Origin: Maritimibacter sp. DP1N21-5
GTDB lineage: Bacteria > Pseudomonadota > Alphaproteobacteria > Rhodobacterales > Rhodobacteraceae
Direction of reading: 5' to 3'
Assembly: GCF_019218295.1 (NCBI RefSeq)
Contig: NZ_JAHUZF010000006.1
Coordinates: 992,001 to 1,056,000, forward strand
Length of the DNA: 64,000 nucleotides
Position numbers and translations under genes: made by a program. Positions 62,226 to 64,000 of this stretch are shown here, piece by piece. The stretch's first letter is position 1, and every line of letters starts with the position of its first letter. The notes under the pieces are model-generated. The model ran no database searches. It had not been told where the DNA came from and saw nothing but the letters and a program-made list of their open reading frames with translations.

Positions 62226-62756
62226 CTAGAATAGGATCGGGTCCGAAGGTCCCACGCGAGCGATCTTTCCGTCCTCTGGCAACTCCGTGTCCGTGACCAG
62301 TTTCACGCGGGCTCGGCCAGTGCCGGGCCAGAATTCGACGCGCCGCGCCTGTGTCCCGCCGGTGTCCTTCGCGGCTATGTCGATGCCCTCGTCCCTCAGG
62401 AAGTCGGTTACGAAGGCCGCATTCCGCTGTCCCGCGTCGGACGGTTTGCGCAGCAGGTGCGAGCCCCCGAAAACCTTGGCCTTCAGTTGACCGCGACGGG
62501 CGCCGAGCCTGTAGAGACCGTTCAAGAGAAGCTCCATCGAGTTCACGCCGAAGCCAAAGGCCTCCGATGCGTTGCGGGTCTGGTCGACGAAGAGCACATG
62601 GTTCATGCCACCGATCTGTCGGCCGGGATCCCAGATGCAAGCCGCGACGCAGGACCCGAGGAGCGTGGTGATGGTCGCCGTCTCACCACCATCGATCGCG
62701 TATTCTCCCTGGGATATGTGTCGGCGGCCTGCTCGATGCGCGAAGATGTCTGTCAT
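62226..62756 (-). CDS. cheD: Chemoreceptor glutamine deamidase CheD
   Basis: A 176-residue CheD, which deamidates receptor glutamines and in some bacteria interacts with CheC or CheY phosphatases. The catalytic Cys C36 is in TTLLGSCVAACIWD and the His H53 in GGMNHVLF; FGGSHLL follows. It lies 27 bases after the receptor gene on the same strand, so the pair is co-transcribed. Confidence 0.94.
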   Translation of the reverse strand: MTDIFAHRAGRRHISQGEYAIDGGETATITTLLGSCVAACIWDPGRQIGGMNHVLFVDQTRNASEAFGFGVNSMELLLNGLYRLGARRGQLKAKVFGGSHLLRKPSDAGQRNAAFVTDFLRDEGIDIAAKDTGGTQARRVEFWPGTGRARVKLVTDTELPEDGKIARVGPSDPILF

Positions 62757-62783
62757 CAGAAGGTCCGATCGAAGCCAGCGGTC

Positions 62784-64000
62784 CTAGAACTCTTCCCAGC
62801 CGTCGGACAGGCCCGCGACGGCCGGCCCGGCGTTGACCACGGCGACGAGGGGCTGAACCGGTCTTGGCTGGGGGGCCGGTTCGATCTTCCGGTGTCTGAC
62901 GGGGTCATTCGCACCCCCGGTCTTGAACCGGGCCATGGAGGTGGACAGGGCTTCCGCCTCTCTCGTCAGGGCATGGCTCGCTGCGGTCGTCTCCTCGAAC
63001 ATGGCGGCGTTCTGTTGCGTGACCTGATCGAGCTGCGTCATGGCCGCGTTGATTTCGCCAAGGCCCACGCTTTGTTCATTCGCGCTTGTGGCGATCGAAG
63101 CCACGTGGCGGCTGATCTCGGAAACGGAGGCGACGATACCCTTGAGTGCTTCGCCGGCCTCTCCAACAAGGTCCACGCCACGGCGCACCTGGCTATCGGA
63201 TTGGGAAATGAGCGCGTTGATCTCGCGTGCGGCGTCGGACGAGCGCTGAGCCAGCGCCCGAACTTCCGAAGCGACGACCGCGAAACCGCGTCCCGCCTCG
63301 CCGGCTCGGGCCGCTTCGACGCCGGCGTTCAGGGCGAGCAGGTTCGTCTGGAACGCGATGTCGTCGATGACTCCGGTGATCTTGGAGACCTGGACGGACC
63401 CGGCTTCGATCTCGCTCATCGCAAGAACCGCTTCCTGTACGATGGAGCCCGATGCTTCGGCGTTTTCCCGTGCCTTCAGGACGATTTCGCTGGCGTTCAT
63501 GGCCCCTGCGGCGGCAGAGCGGACAGAGGATGTCAGCTCGTCGATGGCCGCAGCGGTTTCTTCGAGGGTCGCGGCCTGTTTTTCCGTCCGCGCCGAAAGA
63601 TCGTCGGCCGCCGCTGAGATTTCCGAGGCCTCTCCGGTGATCAGGTTTGCGTTCTCGATCACCCCGCGCATCGCGTCGAGCATCCGGTCGGCAGCGCGGT
63701 TGAAATCGTCCCGCAATTGTTCGTAGTCCGGCGCGAACTTGTCCTCGATCCGGTTCATCAGGTCCCCTTCGGCCAGACGTTCAAGCGCGTTGCCGAGCGC
63801 CGCGACGACTTCGTCCTGCGACTGCTTGGCTGCCAGGCGGGCGGCTTCGGCCGTGTGGGTGGCGCGGCTCGCGTCCGTGACATCGTTGCCGATCAATATG
63901 ATGCGCAGCAATTGACCCCGGGCATCGAGCACGGGAGTGAAGCCGCCGTCGATCGTTGCGACCTCGCCGTCCTTTCGGACCAGGCCGAACCTGCCATAGA
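62784..64000 (-). CDS. Methyl-accepting chemotaxis protein with PAS domain, 5' end outside window
   Basis: At least 405 residues are visible; the frame continues past base 64000. The visible N-terminal part ([39 protein letters not shown]) is the end of a PAS domain, followed by a HAMP-like helix pair (about [20 protein letters not shown]) and a signalling hairpin with [42 protein letters not shown]. No membrane segment is seen in this part, so it may be cytosolic. It ends in DGWEEF, matching the xWxxF pentapeptide bound by CheR. Confidence 0.92.
   Translation of the reverse strand, partial: YGRFGLVRKDGEVATIDGGFTPVLDARGQLLRIILIGNDVTDASRATHTAEAARLAAKQSQDEVVAALGNALERLAEGDLMNRIEDKFAPDYEQLRDDFNRAADRMLDAMRGVIENANLITGEASEISAAADDLSARTEKQAATLEETAAAIDELTSSVRSAAAGAMNASEIVLKARENAEASGSIVQEAVLAMSEIEAGSVQVSKITGVIDDIAFQTNLLALNAGVEAARAGEAGRGFAVVASEVRALAQRSSDAAREINALISQSDSQVRRGVDLVGEAGEALKGIVASVSEISRHVASIATSANEQSVGLGEINAAMTQLDQVTQQNAAMFEETTAASHALTREAEALSTSMARFKTGGANDPVRHRKIEPAPQPRPVQPLVAVVNAGPAVAGLSDGWEEF

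Noticed and set aside
1..64000. tRNA, rRNA, CRISPR array, insertion sequence or prophage genes
   Set aside because: I searched the gaps and gene products and saw no cloverleaf, repeat-spacer array, transposase, integrase or phage structural gene.

Overview
The window is about 64 kb of GC-rich chromosome from an alphaproteobacterium, most likely a member of the Rhodobacteraceae (Roseobacter/Paracoccaceae lineage). The support is indirect but consistent: an iscR-nifS-sufB-(FkbM)-sufC-sufD-sufS order, DUF6456/DUF6477 genes, long-form PstC/PstA, a rpsB-tsf pair next to psuK-psuG, a complete alpha-glucoside (agl) cluster and a compact cheY-cheA-cheW-cheR-cheY-cheD cluster without cheB. Everything reads as core or stable accessory chromosome. 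I see no insertion sequence, prophage, integrase, CRISPR array, tRNA or rRNA.

Layout. 1-2.6 kb: the 3' end of a probable heme A synthase, an M32 carboxypeptidase, then a hydrolase and a small protein on the other strand. 2.7-11.2 kb: one long, tightly packed SUF iron-sulfur operon. It starts with an IscR-like repressor lacking the usual cysteine triad and carries both a NifS-type and a SufS-type cysteine desulfurase, plus an FkbM methyltransferase and two small YIP1-like membrane proteins. 11.3-20.2 kb (minus strand): tetR, ppk2, a hydrolase, metA and a P-loop ATPase in one run, then a DMT exporter, guaA, and a DeoR-MFS pair. 20.4-24.1 kb: an orphan MttB-family methyltransferase and a few lineage-specific unknowns.

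24.3-31.7 kb: the phosphate regulon phoR-pstSCAB-phoU-phoB, with a Pho-box-like direct repeat before pstS and a strong hairpin between pstS and pstC. 32-32.8 kb: a LuxR-type quorum-sensing regulator with no luxI partner, flanked by dyads. 33-38.8 kb: rpsB-tsf, the divergent pseudouridine-catabolic pair psuK-psuG, a DUF502 membrane protein, a LysE exporter and a VOC protein. Between the VOC gene and a peptide-binding protein lies what looks like an unannotated small RNA or attenuated leader on the minus strand, with a good sigma-70 promoter, a hairpin and a strong intrinsic terminator.

39-47 kb: a YejA-like binding protein, a RatA/COQ10 lipid-binding protein, hpt, a LysR regulator with two cytochrome c genes, prfB and a YegD-type Hsp70 relative. 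47-57 kb: alpha-glucoside import and breakdown (aglK-aglA-aglG-aglF-aglE on the minus strand; aglR, a GH1 beta-glucosidase and glucokinase on the plus strand), with two near-identical palindromes placed as AglR operators. 57-64 kb: a chemotaxis cluster (STAS, cheY, cheA, cheW, cheR, cheY, a possible CheZ/CheT-like phosphatase), then cheD and a receptor with a CheR-binding tail on the other strand; the receptor runs off the window end.
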